Assembly: GCA_015522635.1 (NCBI GenBank)
Contig: WALW01000007.1
Coordinates: forward strand, 62,001 to 126,000
Reading direction: 5' to 3'
Length of the DNA: 64,000 nt
Source of the DNA: Candidatus Tiamatella incendiivivens
GTDB lineage: Archaea; Thermoproteota; Thermoprotei_A; Sulfolobales; Acidilobaceae
Under the pieces are notes generated by a model that saw only the letters and a program-made list of their open reading frames with translations, made no database searches and was not told the origin of the DNA. Positions 26,635 to 35,442 of this stretch are shown one piece after another; the first letter of the stretch is position 1, and the number at the start of each line of letters is the position of its first letter. The translations under genes were made by a program, and so were the position numbers.

Positions 26635-27549
26635 ATGAGTCTAATTGAAGGAGGAATACCGACTCCGCCTGAGAAGGTTCTGTTCAAAATAAAAAGATTC
26701 GACCCTGAGAAAAAAGAGTTCTACTGGAAAGAGTATGAGATTGCAACATACAAAGGGATGACTGTTCTAGATGCTCTTTTAAAGATCAAGGAGGAGCAGG
26801 ATAGTTCGCTAGCTTTCAGGTACAGCTGTAGAATGGGTATATGTGGTAGCTGTGGAATGGTAATAAATGGTATGCCCAGCCTGGCTTGTCAAGTACAGGT
26901 AGGTGCGGTAGCAACGGAAGGTAACCCTGTTGTTACAGTAGAACCCCTCTATAACTACCCGCCTATAAGGGATTTATTCACGGACTTTACAAGCTTCTTC
27001 GAGAAGCACAAGAGTGTGAAGCCTTATTTGATAAGGAAGGATCCGCAGGAGACTGAAACTGGAGATGCGGAGTTTGCAATGACCCCGGAGGAATACGAGG
27101 ACATATACCAGTTCTCCCTTTGTATAAGTTGTGGAGTTTGCTATGCAGCCTGTCCAGTGTCAGCAAGTGACCCCTCGTATCTAGGCCCTCAGGCACTGGC
27201 GTATGCATGGAGATATGTTAGGGACGTTAGGGATGAAGGTTATGAAGAAAGGCTAAAGATAATTGATACAGAGGAAGGATGCCATCGTTGCCACTTCGCA
27301 GCCACGTGTAGTGCTGTATGCCCTAAAGTAGTTGACCCTGCTATGGCTATACAGAAACTACGGAGCGCACTGTTTAAGAAGAAGCTTGGTGCGTGGAAGA
27401 AGAAAACGAGTAAGAAAGTCGGTCCATACCATTATGAGGGCCCTAGTAAGGCTAAGAAAGTGCCTCAGTTAACGGAGGCGTTGCTACCTAATGTTGACTT
27501 AGAAGCTAAGATGAAGGAGCCTGTTAATATAGACATAGAACTCAGGTAA
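26635..27549 (+). CDS. sdhB: Succinate dehydrogenase iron-sulfur subunit
   Basis: 304 residues. The N-terminal ferredoxin domain has CRMGICGSCGM and a fourth Cys in SLACQV for the [2Fe-2S] cluster. CISCGVCYAACP binds [4Fe-4S], and CHRCHFAATCSAVCP resembles the classic [3Fe-4S] site of SdhB. A lysine-rich tail of about 50 residues follows. The pattern is the ordinary SdhB type, unlike the Sulfolobus enzyme with extra clusters and SdhE/SdhF anchors. Last gene of the operon; T-rich sequence follows at 27553-27590. Confidence 0.95.
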   Translation: MSLIEGGIPTPPEKVLFKIKRFDPEKKEFYWKEYEIATYKGMTVLDALLKIKEEQDSSLAFRYSCRMGICGSCGMVINGMPSLACQVQVGAVATEGNPVVTVEPLYNYPPIRDLFTDFTSFFEKHKSVKPYLIRKDPQETETGDAEFAMTPEEYEDIYQFSLCISCGVCYAACPVSASDPSYLGPQALAYAWRYVRDVRDEGYEERLKIIDTEEGCHRCHFAATCSAVCPKVVDPAMAIQKLRSALFKKKLGAWKKKTSKKVGPYHYEGPSKAKKVPQLTEALLPNVDLEAKMKEPVNIDIELR

Positions 27550-27607
27550 TTCTCTTTTTAATTCATACTAAACATTATTTTTTCCTATAACTTCTCTAAT
27601 TTTTAGT

Positions 27608-28375
27608 GTGGGAAACTTGGAAGGCTTTATAATTCTAATAGGAACAGCTGGATCTGGTAAAACACATCTTGCCGACTCATTTGGTAGATGGTTAGAAAAT
27701 ATGGGTTACAGCATAGCAAGAGTAAACCTTGATCCTGCAGTAGACTGGCTCCCTTATTCTCCCGACATAGATGTCAGAGATTATGTATCAGCGCAGAATA
27801 TTATGTCAGAGATGAAGCTTGGACCTAACGGTGCATTACTCGCCAGTATCGACATGCTTGTCGGGCATATTAACGACTTGAAGAGAGATCTATCACAGTA
27901 TAGGGTTGACTATTATATAGTGGATACTCCAGGTCAGATGGAGTTGTTCGCGTACCGTACCTCTGGGCCGGTAGTCTTAGAAAGTCTACTCGGTAGTAGT
28001 GAAGCAGCGACGATATTCCTGTTAGACCCCATTTTCGTGGAGAAACCCTCAAGCCTTGTCTCTGCGTTTCTCTTATCGGCTTCTACCTATCTTAGGCTTC
28101 TTAGACCTCAGGTTAATATCGTATCTAAATCGGATCTGTTGCTGCCTGATGTAATAGAGTTCCTCCAATCAGGGTCGGAAGAGGGTGGATTATTGAGTGA
28201 AATGGTTGGAAGGGAGGATAGGAGTGATCCACTCTTATATAAGATGGCGGAGGTTCTCGATGAAACAGGGTTCACCGGCCGTTTAATTCCAGTATCGAGT
28301 ATTACAGAATTCGGATTCGAAACTCTTTATTATGAGTTGCAGAAGATATTCGCGGGTGGAGAGGAAAAGGACTAG
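27608..28375 (+). CDS. GPN-loop GTPase
   Basis: 255 residues. P-loop GTAGSGKT near the N-terminus, DPAVDWLPYSPDIDVRD as switch I, the diagnostic GPN insertion in MKLGPNGAL, the DTPGQMELF switch II and SKSD for guanine recognition. GPN GTPases form dimers; the eukaryotic relatives assist RNA polymerase II assembly. GTG start. It lies between sdhB and acdA, possibly with its own promoter in the AT-rich gap. Confidence 0.92.
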   Translation: MGNLEGFIILIGTAGSGKTHLADSFGRWLENMGYSIARVNLDPAVDWLPYSPDIDVRDYVSAQNIMSEMKLGPNGALLASIDMLVGHINDLKRDLSQYRVDYYIVDTPGQMELFAYRTSGPVVLESLLGSSEAATIFLLDPIFVEKPSSLVSAFLLSASTYLRLLRPQVNIVSKSDLLLPDVIEFLQSGSEEGGLLSEMVGREDRSDPLLYKMAEVLDETGFTGRLIPVSSITEFGFETLYYELQKIFAGGEEKD

Positions 28376-28432
28376 CTGTGGTAGATGTATAATAAACCCC
28401 ATGCTCTCCATATATTCTAAGGTAGGTGTGGG

Positions 28433-29821
28433 ATGGTGAATCAAAGGCCGGATTTAGAACCGTTTTTCAACCCGTCAAGCATTGCAATTGTTGGCGCCTC
28501 TCCCAAAAAAGGAAGCCTTGGAAGGGCTATTCTTGACAATCTGGTATCACGGTATAGAGGATTTATCTATCCAGTCAATCCTAAGTATATAGACGAATTG
28601 GGACTTAAGTGGTATTCCGGCATAAAGGAGATCCCTGAACCACCTGAGCTTGCCATAATCGCTGTTAAGGCCGATTTTGTTCCAGGAATATTAGAGGAGG
28701 CAGGTATGAAAGGGTCTAAGGCGGCTATAATAATAAGTGGAGGGTTTGCTGAGTCAGGCGAACGTGGAAGGCAGCTACAGGAAGAAGCGTCTAATATAGC
28801 ACGAAAATATAATATTAGAGTTATAGGTCCTAACTGTATTGGAGTATATAATGCTTTAGTAGGTTTGGATACCTTCTTCCTCCCACAAGATAGGATGAGG
28901 AGGCCTCCGAGAGGCCCGATAGCTATTATAAGTCAAAGTGGAGCTTTTCTTGCGTCAATAATGGATTGGGCTGCTTTAGAGGGTATAGGTATAGCTAAAG
29001 CAGTAAACTTTGGGAATAAAATGGATGTCGATGAGGTGGATATGTTAGAGTACTTCGGCTGGGATGATGATATACGGGTTATACTTATGTATATCGAAGG
29101 TTTAAAGCCTGGCAGAGGCAAGGACTTTATTGAAATAGCTAAGAGAGTAACTTCCCGAAAGCCTGTAATACTCTTAAAGGGTGGGAAGACCTCTCGTGGT
29201 GCTAGGGCAGCTGCTAGCCACACAGCTGCACTTGCCGGAGATTATAATGTACTTAAGGGAGCACTTAAGCAGGCACGAATACTAGAGTCAGACGAGGTTC
29301 TAGATTTATTTGATATGGGTAAAGCACTGGCTAACTTGAGATACCCGCGTGGAAAGAGAGTAGTCATAGTGACAAATGCTGGTGGACCCGGGGTCATAAT
29401 GGTAGATAACCTTATACGATACGGCTTAGAAGTCCCAGAGCTATCAAAGGAACTACAGGAAAAGCTTAAGTCGGTGTTTCCACCTAGAGTCGCTGTTCGC
29501 AACCCCGTTGACTTAACAGGAGATGCTAGTAATGAAGCTTATGAGAAGGCTCTGACGACTATAGTAGAGAGCGGTGAGGCTGATATTATAGTGGTTATAG
29601 CGTTAATGCAACCCCCAGTACTTAAGATAGAACTAGGAGATTTGATAGCTGATATTGCTTGGTCACACCACAATATACCTTTCGTTGTAGTTACAATGGG
29701 GTCTGATATAGCAAAGCAATTAGAAGAGAGAGTAGAGGGTAGAGGTATACCGGTGTACAACTTCCCAGAGAGAGCTGCAAGAGCTGTATATGCAATAGCA
29801 CACTGTTCAAAATGTAGGTGA
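28433..29821 (+). CDS. acdA: ADP-forming acetyl-CoA synthetase, alpha subunit
   Basis: 462 residues. CoA-binding Rossmann domain (SIAIVGASPKKGSLGR), a succinyl-CoA-synthetase-like ligase domain and the catalytic His of ASHTAALAGDY (about residue 263), which is phosphorylated in turnover. With AcdB it turns acyl-CoA, ADP and phosphate into the acid, CoA and ATP, the archaeal way to gain ATP from peptide or sugar fermentation. ATG with AGGTGTGGG ahead. The beta gene follows after six bases, so subunits are separate here and not fused. Confidence 0.93.
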   Translation: MVNQRPDLEPFFNPSSIAIVGASPKKGSLGRAILDNLVSRYRGFIYPVNPKYIDELGLKWYSGIKEIPEPPELAIIAVKADFVPGILEEAGMKGSKAAIIISGGFAESGERGRQLQEEASNIARKYNIRVIGPNCIGVYNALVGLDTFFLPQDRMRRPPRGPIAIISQSGAFLASIMDWAALEGIGIAKAVNFGNKMDVDEVDMLEYFGWDDDIRVILMYIEGLKPGRGKDFIEIAKRVTSRKPVILLKGGKTSRGARAAASHTAALAGDYNVLKGALKQARILESDEVLDLFDMGKALANLRYPRGKRVVIVTNAGGPGVIMVDNLIRYGLEVPELSKELQEKLKSVFPPRVAVRNPVDLTGDASNEAYEKALTTIVESGEADIIVVIALMQPPVLKIELGDLIADIAWSHHNIPFVVVTMGSDIAKQLEERVEGRGIPVYNFPERAARAVYAIAHCSKCR

Positions 29822-29827
29822 AAACGA

Positions 29828-30523
29828 TTGAATCCTATGGAAATAATAGATAAAGCCCTGTCGCAGGGTCGTAGTAAACTATTAGAAAATGAGGCGTATG
29901 ACCTCCTCGCAAAGTATAGCATACCTGTTCCAGAGCATTGTCTAGCTAGGAACATGGAGGGACTCCAAGCTTGCTCAAGTAAAGTTACATTTCCACACGC
30001 ATTGAAAATAGTTAGTCCCGACATTGTACATAAAAGCGATGTCGGCGGTGTCATAATAGGACTGAGGAACATCAATGAAGACATTAATGCATACAGGAAA
30101 ATAGTGGAAAACATTAGCAGGAAAGCTCCAGGAACTAGAATCGAAGGTGTTCTCGTCCAGCAAATGGTCCCTGAGGGACTTGAAGTTATTGTAGGTGGTA
30201 TTAGAGACAGGTTCTTTGACATAGTTGTCATGTTCGGCCTTGGAGGAATATTTGTCGAGGTATTACATGACGTCTCTTTCAGAGTTTCTCCTCTAACCTA
30301 TAGAGATGCCCTTGAAATGCTTGACGATATTAAGGCTAATAAAGTGCTATATGGATTTAGGGGCATGCCTCCGAGAGACAGAGAGGCATTAGCTAAAATA
30401 ATATATGGGATTTACCAGCTAATGGAGAAGCACAGAAATATAAAGGAGATTGACCTTAACCCGGTCATGAGTTATGAACATGGAGCGTATATCGCAGATG
30501 CGCGTGTGATAGTTGGCCAGTAA
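29828..30523 (+). CDS. acdB: ADP-forming acetyl-CoA synthetase, beta subunit
   Basis: 231 residues with the ATP-grasp fold: an N-terminal LLAKYSIPVPEH segment, ALKIVSPDIVHKSDVGGV for nucleotide binding, EVIVGGIRDRFFDIVVMFG, and EIDLNPVM near the end. It binds ADP/ATP and accepts the phosphate from His of AcdA. TTG start with AGGTGAA six bases ahead; ATG 12 bases on is an alternative. Confidence 0.93.
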   Translation: MNPMEIIDKALSQGRSKLLENEAYDLLAKYSIPVPEHCLARNMEGLQACSSKVTFPHALKIVSPDIVHKSDVGGVIIGLRNINEDINAYRKIVENISRKAPGTRIEGVLVQQMVPEGLEVIVGGIRDRFFDIVVMFGLGGIFVEVLHDVSFRVSPLTYRDALEMLDDIKANKVLYGFRGMPPRDREALAKIIYGIYQLMEKHRNIKEIDLNPVMSYEHGAYIADARVIVGQ

Positions 30524-30539
30524 ACATGAAAGTTAATGG

Positions 30540-31436
30540 GTGGGTAGGTCGATAGTCTTGCAAGAAGCAGAAAACGTTGAGGTTCAGGAGAAGGATATGC
30601 TTAACAAAATAACGGAATTAAGGCAGAAACTTAAGGAAATAATTGAACATAGAAGCATTCTTATCGATGAGATTAAGATTGAGAGAAGGAAAAGAAGGGA
30701 ACTCCTCGATAGGAGAAGAGAGCTTATAGAGGAATTGAAGAAACTCCGCGAAGAGAAGAACAAGTTGTTTGAAGAGCTAAATAAACAAAAAGAGAAGAGA
30801 AACGAGCTAAGTAAAATGTTACACGACAAAATAGATGAATTGAAGAAGTTCAAGGAACAATTCAAGGATGACAGTATCATGAGGGTAAGCATATCTTCTA
30901 TACAAAGAAGAATACAGCAACTTGAATGGAAACAGCAAACCCAAGTTCTATCTTCACAAGAAGAAAACGAGATAGTAAGAAGGATTATGGAATTAGAAGA
31001 ACTATTGGAGAAGGCTCGTGAAGCAAAGAAGCTAAAGACGCAGTTCATATCCATCAAAGCAGAATTAGCGAAGATAAGAGTAGAACTCAAGGATACTACT
31101 GCAAAACTGAGGGAAATTAGAGAGAATATTGGTAAAGTTAAGGAGAGAATATCTGGCTTGAGCAGTGACGTCAATGATCTTAATAAACAAATCGATATTA
31201 TGACTGAGGATATCGAGGAGAAAAGTAAAAACATTGAAGGATTATCAAAGGAGAGGACTCAACTAAAGTCCCAGCTTAAGATTCTGAATGAACAGCTACG
31301 CGCTGTTCGTATGGGAGAGGACGCTAAGAAAGTTGAAGAATTTGTAGAAGAAAGGAGAAAACAGGTCATGGATAAGATGAAGAAGGGAGAGAGACTGACG
31401 CTTGAAGAGATGAAGATACTGTACGGAGAGCTATAA
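30540..31436 (+). CDS. Long coiled-coil protein
   Basis: 298 residues, nearly all charged coiled coil (Glu, Lys and Arg rich) with no membrane segment or enzymatic motif. Crenarchaea carry related proteins, often misannotated as phosphoserine phosphatases. A structural or chromosome-associated role would be a guess. GTG at 30540, or TTG at 30558, may start it. Base composition is purine-rich on the coding strand as expected from Lys/Glu codons. Confidence 0.7.
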   Translation: MGRSIVLQEAENVEVQEKDMLNKITELRQKLKEIIEHRSILIDEIKIERRKRRELLDRRRELIEELKKLREEKNKLFEELNKQKEKRNELSKMLHDKIDELKKFKEQFKDDSIMRVSISSIQRRIQQLEWKQQTQVLSSQEENEIVRRIMELEELLEKAREAKKLKTQFISIKAELAKIRVELKDTTAKLREIRENIGKVKERISGLSSDVNDLNKQIDIMTEDIEEKSKNIEGLSKERTQLKSQLKILNEQLRAVRMGEDAKKVEEFVEERRKQVMDKMKKGERLTLEEMKILYGEL

Positions 31437-31541
31437 GGGAATTGGCCGAGTTTCTGGGTTTAACCTATAAGTTAATTTTCGATACATCTCACAATATTTA
31501 TTCTAGCAAGAACAATAATTAACTTACTAGAGGAGCCGGGG

Positions 31542-32702
31542 ATGACTGATTCGGGGCCTATTCTAGTATTGGTAATAGATGTCGACGATGATTTAGGCAA
31601 TGCTGGCATCCAAACTCCTATAATAGGAGAGGAGGCTGTATTAGAAGCTGTTCAGCATTTCGCTTTACAATACCCTGAAGATAGTGATGTTAATGCGATT
31701 TACGAAGGCATCAAATTGTATAGAGAACTCGAGAAAACTGGTAGTAATGTCTATATAGGTGTTTTAGCAGGCGATCCTGTTAATAGTGTTAAAGCTCATA
31801 TGAGAATACTCTCGGAGCTAGATAATGTTCTAGAGAAGCTTGGACTAGAGAAAAGAAAGATAAGGGCAATTATCGTTACGGACGGAGCTGAAGATGAAAC
31901 AGTGATACCTGTAATATCCAATACTGTGGATATTATCAGTGTGAAAAGAATAGTAGTCACGCAACACGTGGGTATTGAAACAACTTATGTCATACTTGGT
32001 AGGCTTATTAAAAAGGCAATATTTGAACCTAGGTTCTCCAAGTATTTCGTAGGAGTCCCCGGGCTTATAATCCTTGTGGGGGCTATATTGACAATAATGA
32101 ATTGGTTCACATATGCGGTTGAGGCTGGAGCTGTTATACTTGCATTAGCAATGATAGTAAGAGGATTCAGCCTGGAACCGTATCTAGAGAAACTTGCGAC
32201 TGACCTTAAAGCCTTCTTCATCCCTGGAGGGGAGCATTACCATCTCATAGTTGTTGCAAATGCTACTTTAACACTAAATGCCATCCTATCATTGTTCCTT
32301 ATCTATTATAACTGGTCGGTATCAGAGGATATTGTACATAGAATTGGATATATTCTCTGGTATCCATTAATAATCTTCGGCTTCGGTGTACTAGCTTTCC
32401 AGATAGGTAGATTAATGGTTTACATGGAGTTAAACAAGAAGAAAATGTATGATGAAACCCTCAAAATACTGGTAACTATCACGCTGATACTTGCAGGATA
32501 CGTTCTAGGAGACGGACTCAGGAGTCTCCCAGCTAACCCGAGCTCTGACTTATTATCCACGGTGATACTTGAGTCAGGTTTCCTGCAGATACTGTTTGGG
32601 GGTCTAGGAATAATTGCGATGCTATATGTATATTTAAGAGTAACAGGAAAATATGAAGCTATTTCCCAAAGTTCCTCTGAACACCCTGAAACCAGCGAAT
32701 AG
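31542..32702 (+). CDS. DUF373 family membrane protein
   Basis: 386 residues. A soluble N-terminal domain (about 1-165) begins VLVIDVDDDLGNAG and includes VLAGDP, typical for DUF373; five to six membrane helices follow (about 170-375). Function unknown. Its 3' end overlaps the convergent uppS-like gene by 44 bp. A TATA-like CCTATAAGTTA near 31465 could drive it; ATG with a GGAG ribosome site. Confidence 0.8.
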   Translation: MTDSGPILVLVIDVDDDLGNAGIQTPIIGEEAVLEAVQHFALQYPEDSDVNAIYEGIKLYRELEKTGSNVYIGVLAGDPVNSVKAHMRILSELDNVLEKLGLEKRKIRAIIVTDGAEDETVIPVISNTVDIISVKRIVVTQHVGIETTYVILGRLIKKAIFEPRFSKYFVGVPGLIILVGAILTIMNWFTYAVEAGAVILALAMIVRGFSLEPYLEKLATDLKAFFIPGGEHYHLIVVANATLTLNAILSLFLIYYNWSVSEDIVHRIGYILWYPLIIFGFGVLAFQIGRLMVYMELNKKKMYDETLKILVTITLILAGYVLGDGLRSLPANPSSDLLSTVILESGFLQILFGGLGIIAMLYVYLRVTGKYEAISQSSSEHPETSE

Positions 32703-33408
32703 CCTGGTAGAGATCTGCTATACTGAACGCAGGCCATGGTTTCTCGGAAAAATATAACTCCGCATACCTAGCGTTTACCGGGAAAAAGTCGCTTAATCTT
32801 TTCCGATCTCCCGTTCTAATAACAAGATCGATCGGTGGAAGCATTCTATAGCTTATAGGTCTCTCCACTCCTTTTTTATCCATATTAATTTCCCAAACAG
32901 TGCTATAGCAAAGAGCTATACTTAGTATTCCACCAATCCTATTCTTTGTAGAGTTTTCAAGCTTGAGTATCCTGTCAACTATACTGCCAGGTAGTAATGA
33001 GAGATCTCCAAAGAAGACGACTCTTATCCCGTTGCTAATTAGGTCCTCATCTCTAGATAGCTCTTCCACTCCTCTTACAATGAGATCATAGAGAGTTTCA
33101 AGTTCTTCACTACCCCTTTTCATACAGTTGTCTAGCGACATCGCGTAAACTGATAGATATTTTACCCCGATTCTTAAGAGTTCCTTCATTATATTCCTCA
33201 AATTTTCATAACCGAGGTTATACGCTATTTTATATGAGAGGTTTGCGAGACGGGAATATCTCCTATTCCCATCCGGGATGATACCCACATGTAACGGTAG
33301 TTTGGATGGGTCTAGGTATGTGTCCACTGATCCTTTGACTAGTTCCTTTATTTTCCTCTGGATTTTCGTGGCAGATGTAGCAAGGTTACCTGTAATACTA
33401 TTTTCCAA
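32659..33408 (-). CDS. uppS: Cis-prenyltransferase (undecaprenyl/dolichyl diphosphate synthase family)
   Basis: 249 residues. HVGIIPDGNRRYSR holds the catalytic Asp; NLGYENLRNIMKE, VYAMSLDN and the C-terminal RTGDRKRLSDFFP with YAELYFSEKPWP complete the family signature. It builds the long cis-polyprenyl diphosphate that becomes the dolichol-type carrier for N-glycosylation. TTG start at 33408, GGGGATG ahead. Divergent from the XTPase gene and overlapping the DUF373 gene tail to tail. Confidence 0.92.
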   Translation of the reverse strand: MENSITGNLATSATKIQRKIKELVKGSVDTYLDPSKLPLHVGIIPDGNRRYSRLANLSYKIAYNLGYENLRNIMKELLRIGVKYLSVYAMSLDNCMKRGSEELETLYDLIVRGVEELSRDEDLISNGIRVVFFGDLSLLPGSIVDRILKLENSTKNRIGGILSIALCYSTVWEINMDKKGVERPISYRMLPPIDLVIRTGDRKRLSDFFPVNARYAELYFSEKPWPAFSIADLYQAIRWFQGVQRNFGK

Positions 33409-33506
33409 CGTTTCATCCCCATGGTCAGTTTAGCCTTGTATGAATGTTCGGCTAATCAATATATTAAGATTAAACAAGTCCATTGATAATTCTATGGTGA
33501 TATATA

Positions 33507-34100
33507 TTGGGGGTTACAAGTAAAGCGTTGATAGGTACGGATAACTCCATGAAAGTCCTCGCAGCCAAGTTAGCCTTCGGGAAAATTGGTATTACCAATG
33601 TAAAAGGTGTTAGTGTAGAAACGGGAATACCACCTCAACCTGTGGGTTTAGTTGAAACGCTTGCTGGAGCGTTAACTCGAGCGGTTAAAACCAGGAATAT
33701 TTGTGGAGACTGTTTCACATCTGGAGTTGAATCCGGAATAATTCCATATCCTGCCCCCACTGGTTATATTATACAACAAATTGCCATTGTAGTAGATCGC
33801 CAAGGAAGGATTAGCCTAGGATTAAGCCAAGGTTTTGAGTTATATGAACACGAGGCTATGGGAGTTTCAATGGGAACCGAGCTGGCTAAAGTCGGGTCAA
33901 AGTATAGGAGCAGTATCAATATTAAAGAGAATCTAGGTTATATAGGTTGTATGACTCATGGTTTAGTGACTCGTTTTGATCTAACAGTGAATGCGTTGTT
34001 AATGGCGTTAAAGCCTTGGATACAGGGTGATACGGCTGTACTTCCATATTACATGGATTATATAGATAGGCTAAAGGATGTATTCGGAATAGACTTATAA
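33507..34100 (+). CDS. Inosine/xanthosine triphosphatase, DUF84 (YjjX) family
   Basis: 197 residues. ALIGTDNSMKVLAAKLAFG at the start, GVSVETGIPPQPVG, and FTSGVESGI are typical of the DUF84/YjjX phosphatases that remove ITP and XTP from the nucleotide pool. TTG at 33507 has GGTGA six bases ahead. It runs into the S8e gene after 41 bp. Confidence 0.82.
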   Translation: MGVTSKALIGTDNSMKVLAAKLAFGKIGITNVKGVSVETGIPPQPVGLVETLAGALTRAVKTRNICGDCFTSGVESGIIPYPAPTGYIIQQIAIVVDRQGRISLGLSQGFELYEHEAMGVSMGTELAKVGSKYRSSINIKENLGYIGCMTHGLVTRFDLTVNALLMALKPWIQGDTAVLPYYMDYIDRLKDVFGIDL

Positions 34101-34141
34101 TCCTCCAACAATGCCTAAGGTGAATTATTGAGGGATAGTTA

Positions 34142-34534
34142 ATGGCTGTATACCACGAGAGGGATAGGAAGAAGCCTAGTGGTGGAAAAAGGAGGTACAA
34201 TTATAAAGCTAAGAAAAGGGCATTGTCTGGAAGGTACTTTGTGCCTACTATATTAGCATCCGAAGAGAAGGAAGAGAGGAAGAAGCTTAGGGTTAGAGGA
34301 GGAGGATTTAAACTAAGGTTAAATAAGGCAGTATATGCTAATGTTATCGATAAAAAAGCTGGTACGGCGTTTAGAGCTAAAGTACTTGAGGTCTCAGAGA
34401 CGCCTGCTAATAGGGAATATAAGAGGAGAAACATTATCACTAAGGGCACTGTAATCGAGACTGAGAAGGGATTAGCCGTTGTGGTCAGTAGACCGGGTCA
34501 GGAAGGTGTTATAAACGCCGTACTCGTTTCTTAG
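34142..34534 (+). CDS. rps8e: 30S ribosomal protein S8e
   Basis: 130 residues. Lys/Arg-rich N-terminus with YHERDRKKPSGGKRR, then LRVRGGGFKLRL and ITKGTVIETEKG, all conserved in archaeal and eukaryotic S8e. ATG follows GAGGGATAG. Likely co-transcribed with the gene for SRP19. Confidence 0.97.
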   Translation: MAVYHERDRKKPSGGKRRYNYKAKKRALSGRYFVPTILASEEKEERKKLRVRGGGFKLRLNKAVYANVIDKKAGTAFRAKVLEVSETPANREYKRRNIITKGTVIETEKGLAVVVSRPGQEGVINAVLVS

Positions 34535-34615
34535 ACCTTCGCATGAACTTGTTCTAATAGAGTGTTCTTCCTCTTTATTGGTTTCCACGTTCTATTCTTG
34601 TTATGGTGGTTTCAT

Positions 34616-34912
34616 TTGACTAAAAGAGAATATGCTGGTATCAAAATGGTTGTTTGGCCTGAGAACATAGATTCAACTAGAACTAGAAGGTTGGGAAGGA
34701 AATTATCTGTAAGTGATTCTATTAAAAAGCCGTCGGTTGAAGAGGTTTATGATGCCTCAGTTGAGCTGGGTTTGGATCCTGAGTTGGTTGAAGTTAAGTA
34801 TTCGAGGAACTGGATGTATAGTAGAGGATGTGTTCTTGTTGCGAAGAAGGGGTCGAAAATTGAGTTGCTGAGAATGATTGTCAAAAGAATCGAGGAAAAG
34901 AGGGGGCATTGA
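34616..34912 (+). CDS. srp19: Signal recognition particle 19-kDa protein
   Basis: About 98 residues. VVWPENIDSTRTRRLGRKLS is the SRP19 signature, followed by a short basic C-terminal half ending in KRIEEKRGH. It binds the tips of helices 6 and 8 of SRP RNA and helps load SRP54. The frame extends upstream through a hydrophobic stretch that does not belong to the family; TTG at 34616 has GGTGG five bases ahead and is the probable start. Confidence 0.92.
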   Translation: MTKREYAGIKMVVWPENIDSTRTRRLGRKLSVSDSIKKPSVEEVYDASVELGLDPELVEVKYSRNWMYSRGCVLVAKKGSKIELLRMIVKRIEEKRGH

Positions 34913-34967
34913 TTTATGTCTTTATTCATATCTAGACCTCCAGTATATAGCTAGTGTTTTCCACTAT

Positions 34968-34986
34968 GTGTAGTTTCATTCTACAC
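34968..34986. terminator. Hairpin between srp19 and gar1
   Basis: GTGTAG and CTACAC form a perfect six-pair stem around the seven-base loop TTTCATT. It lies 55 bp after the srp19 stop and well before the gar1 promoter (a TATA-like CTACTATATTCC near 35050). It may mark the 3' end of the S8e-SRP19 transcript. Confidence 0.3.
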
Positions 34987-35096
34987 TCTAATACTTCTGA
35001 TAACCCCATGAACGTTTGATTTACCGTTAAATCCCTCCTCAAACAAAACTACTATATTCCGGCACCGATAACCGGGGCATCATGGGATAATCCGAT

Positions 35097-35432
35097 ATGA
35101 AGCAGAAACTCGGAACTGTATACACTATAGCTCCAGGAAAACTAATAACAGTAAGACTGGGTAATATTCGAAAACCACCAAAACTCGGCTTAAGAATTTG
35201 TAGCAAACAGGAAATGACGCCTATTGGGAGGCTCATAGACATAATAGGCCCCGTAGAAAGCCCATATGCGGTGATCAAACTAGACGCCGGGGCCCAGGTC
35301 TCGATAGGAGAACCCGTATATGTAGAACCTCCCAGAAGCCGGCGGAAACCCAGGCATAAACTTGAGAGGCGGAAAGGACCTCGAAAACAGAAGAATTTCA
35401 TGCGAAGAAACTCTGTGAGAAAGAAAAGATAA
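35097..35432 (+). CDS. gar1: H/ACA snoRNP protein Gar1
   Basis: 111 residues. A small beta-barrel core (KLGTVYTIAPGKLITVRLG, then GRLIDIIGPVESPYAVIKL) with GEPVYVEPP and a highly basic tail. Gar1 completes the H/ACA pseudouridylation complex with Cbf5, Nop10 and L7Ae. ATG at 35097. The TFB gene follows after 10 bp, an arrangement kept in many archaea. Confidence 0.9.
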   Translation: MKQKLGTVYTIAPGKLITVRLGNIRKPPKLGLRICSKQEMTPIGRLIDIIGPVESPYAVIKLDAGAQVSIGEPVYVEPPRSRRKPRHKLERRKGPRKQKNFMRRNSVRKKR

Positions 35433-35442
35433 TCATACCCCG

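Noticed and set aside
30584-31234. Ser/Leu-rich antisense frame in the coiled-coil gene
   Set aside because: Shadow of the Glu/Lys coiled-coil codons on the other strand.
34990-35096. C/D-like boxes in the gar1 upstream region
   Set aside because: Only scattered CTGA and ATGATG-like words without a terminal stem or proper spacing.
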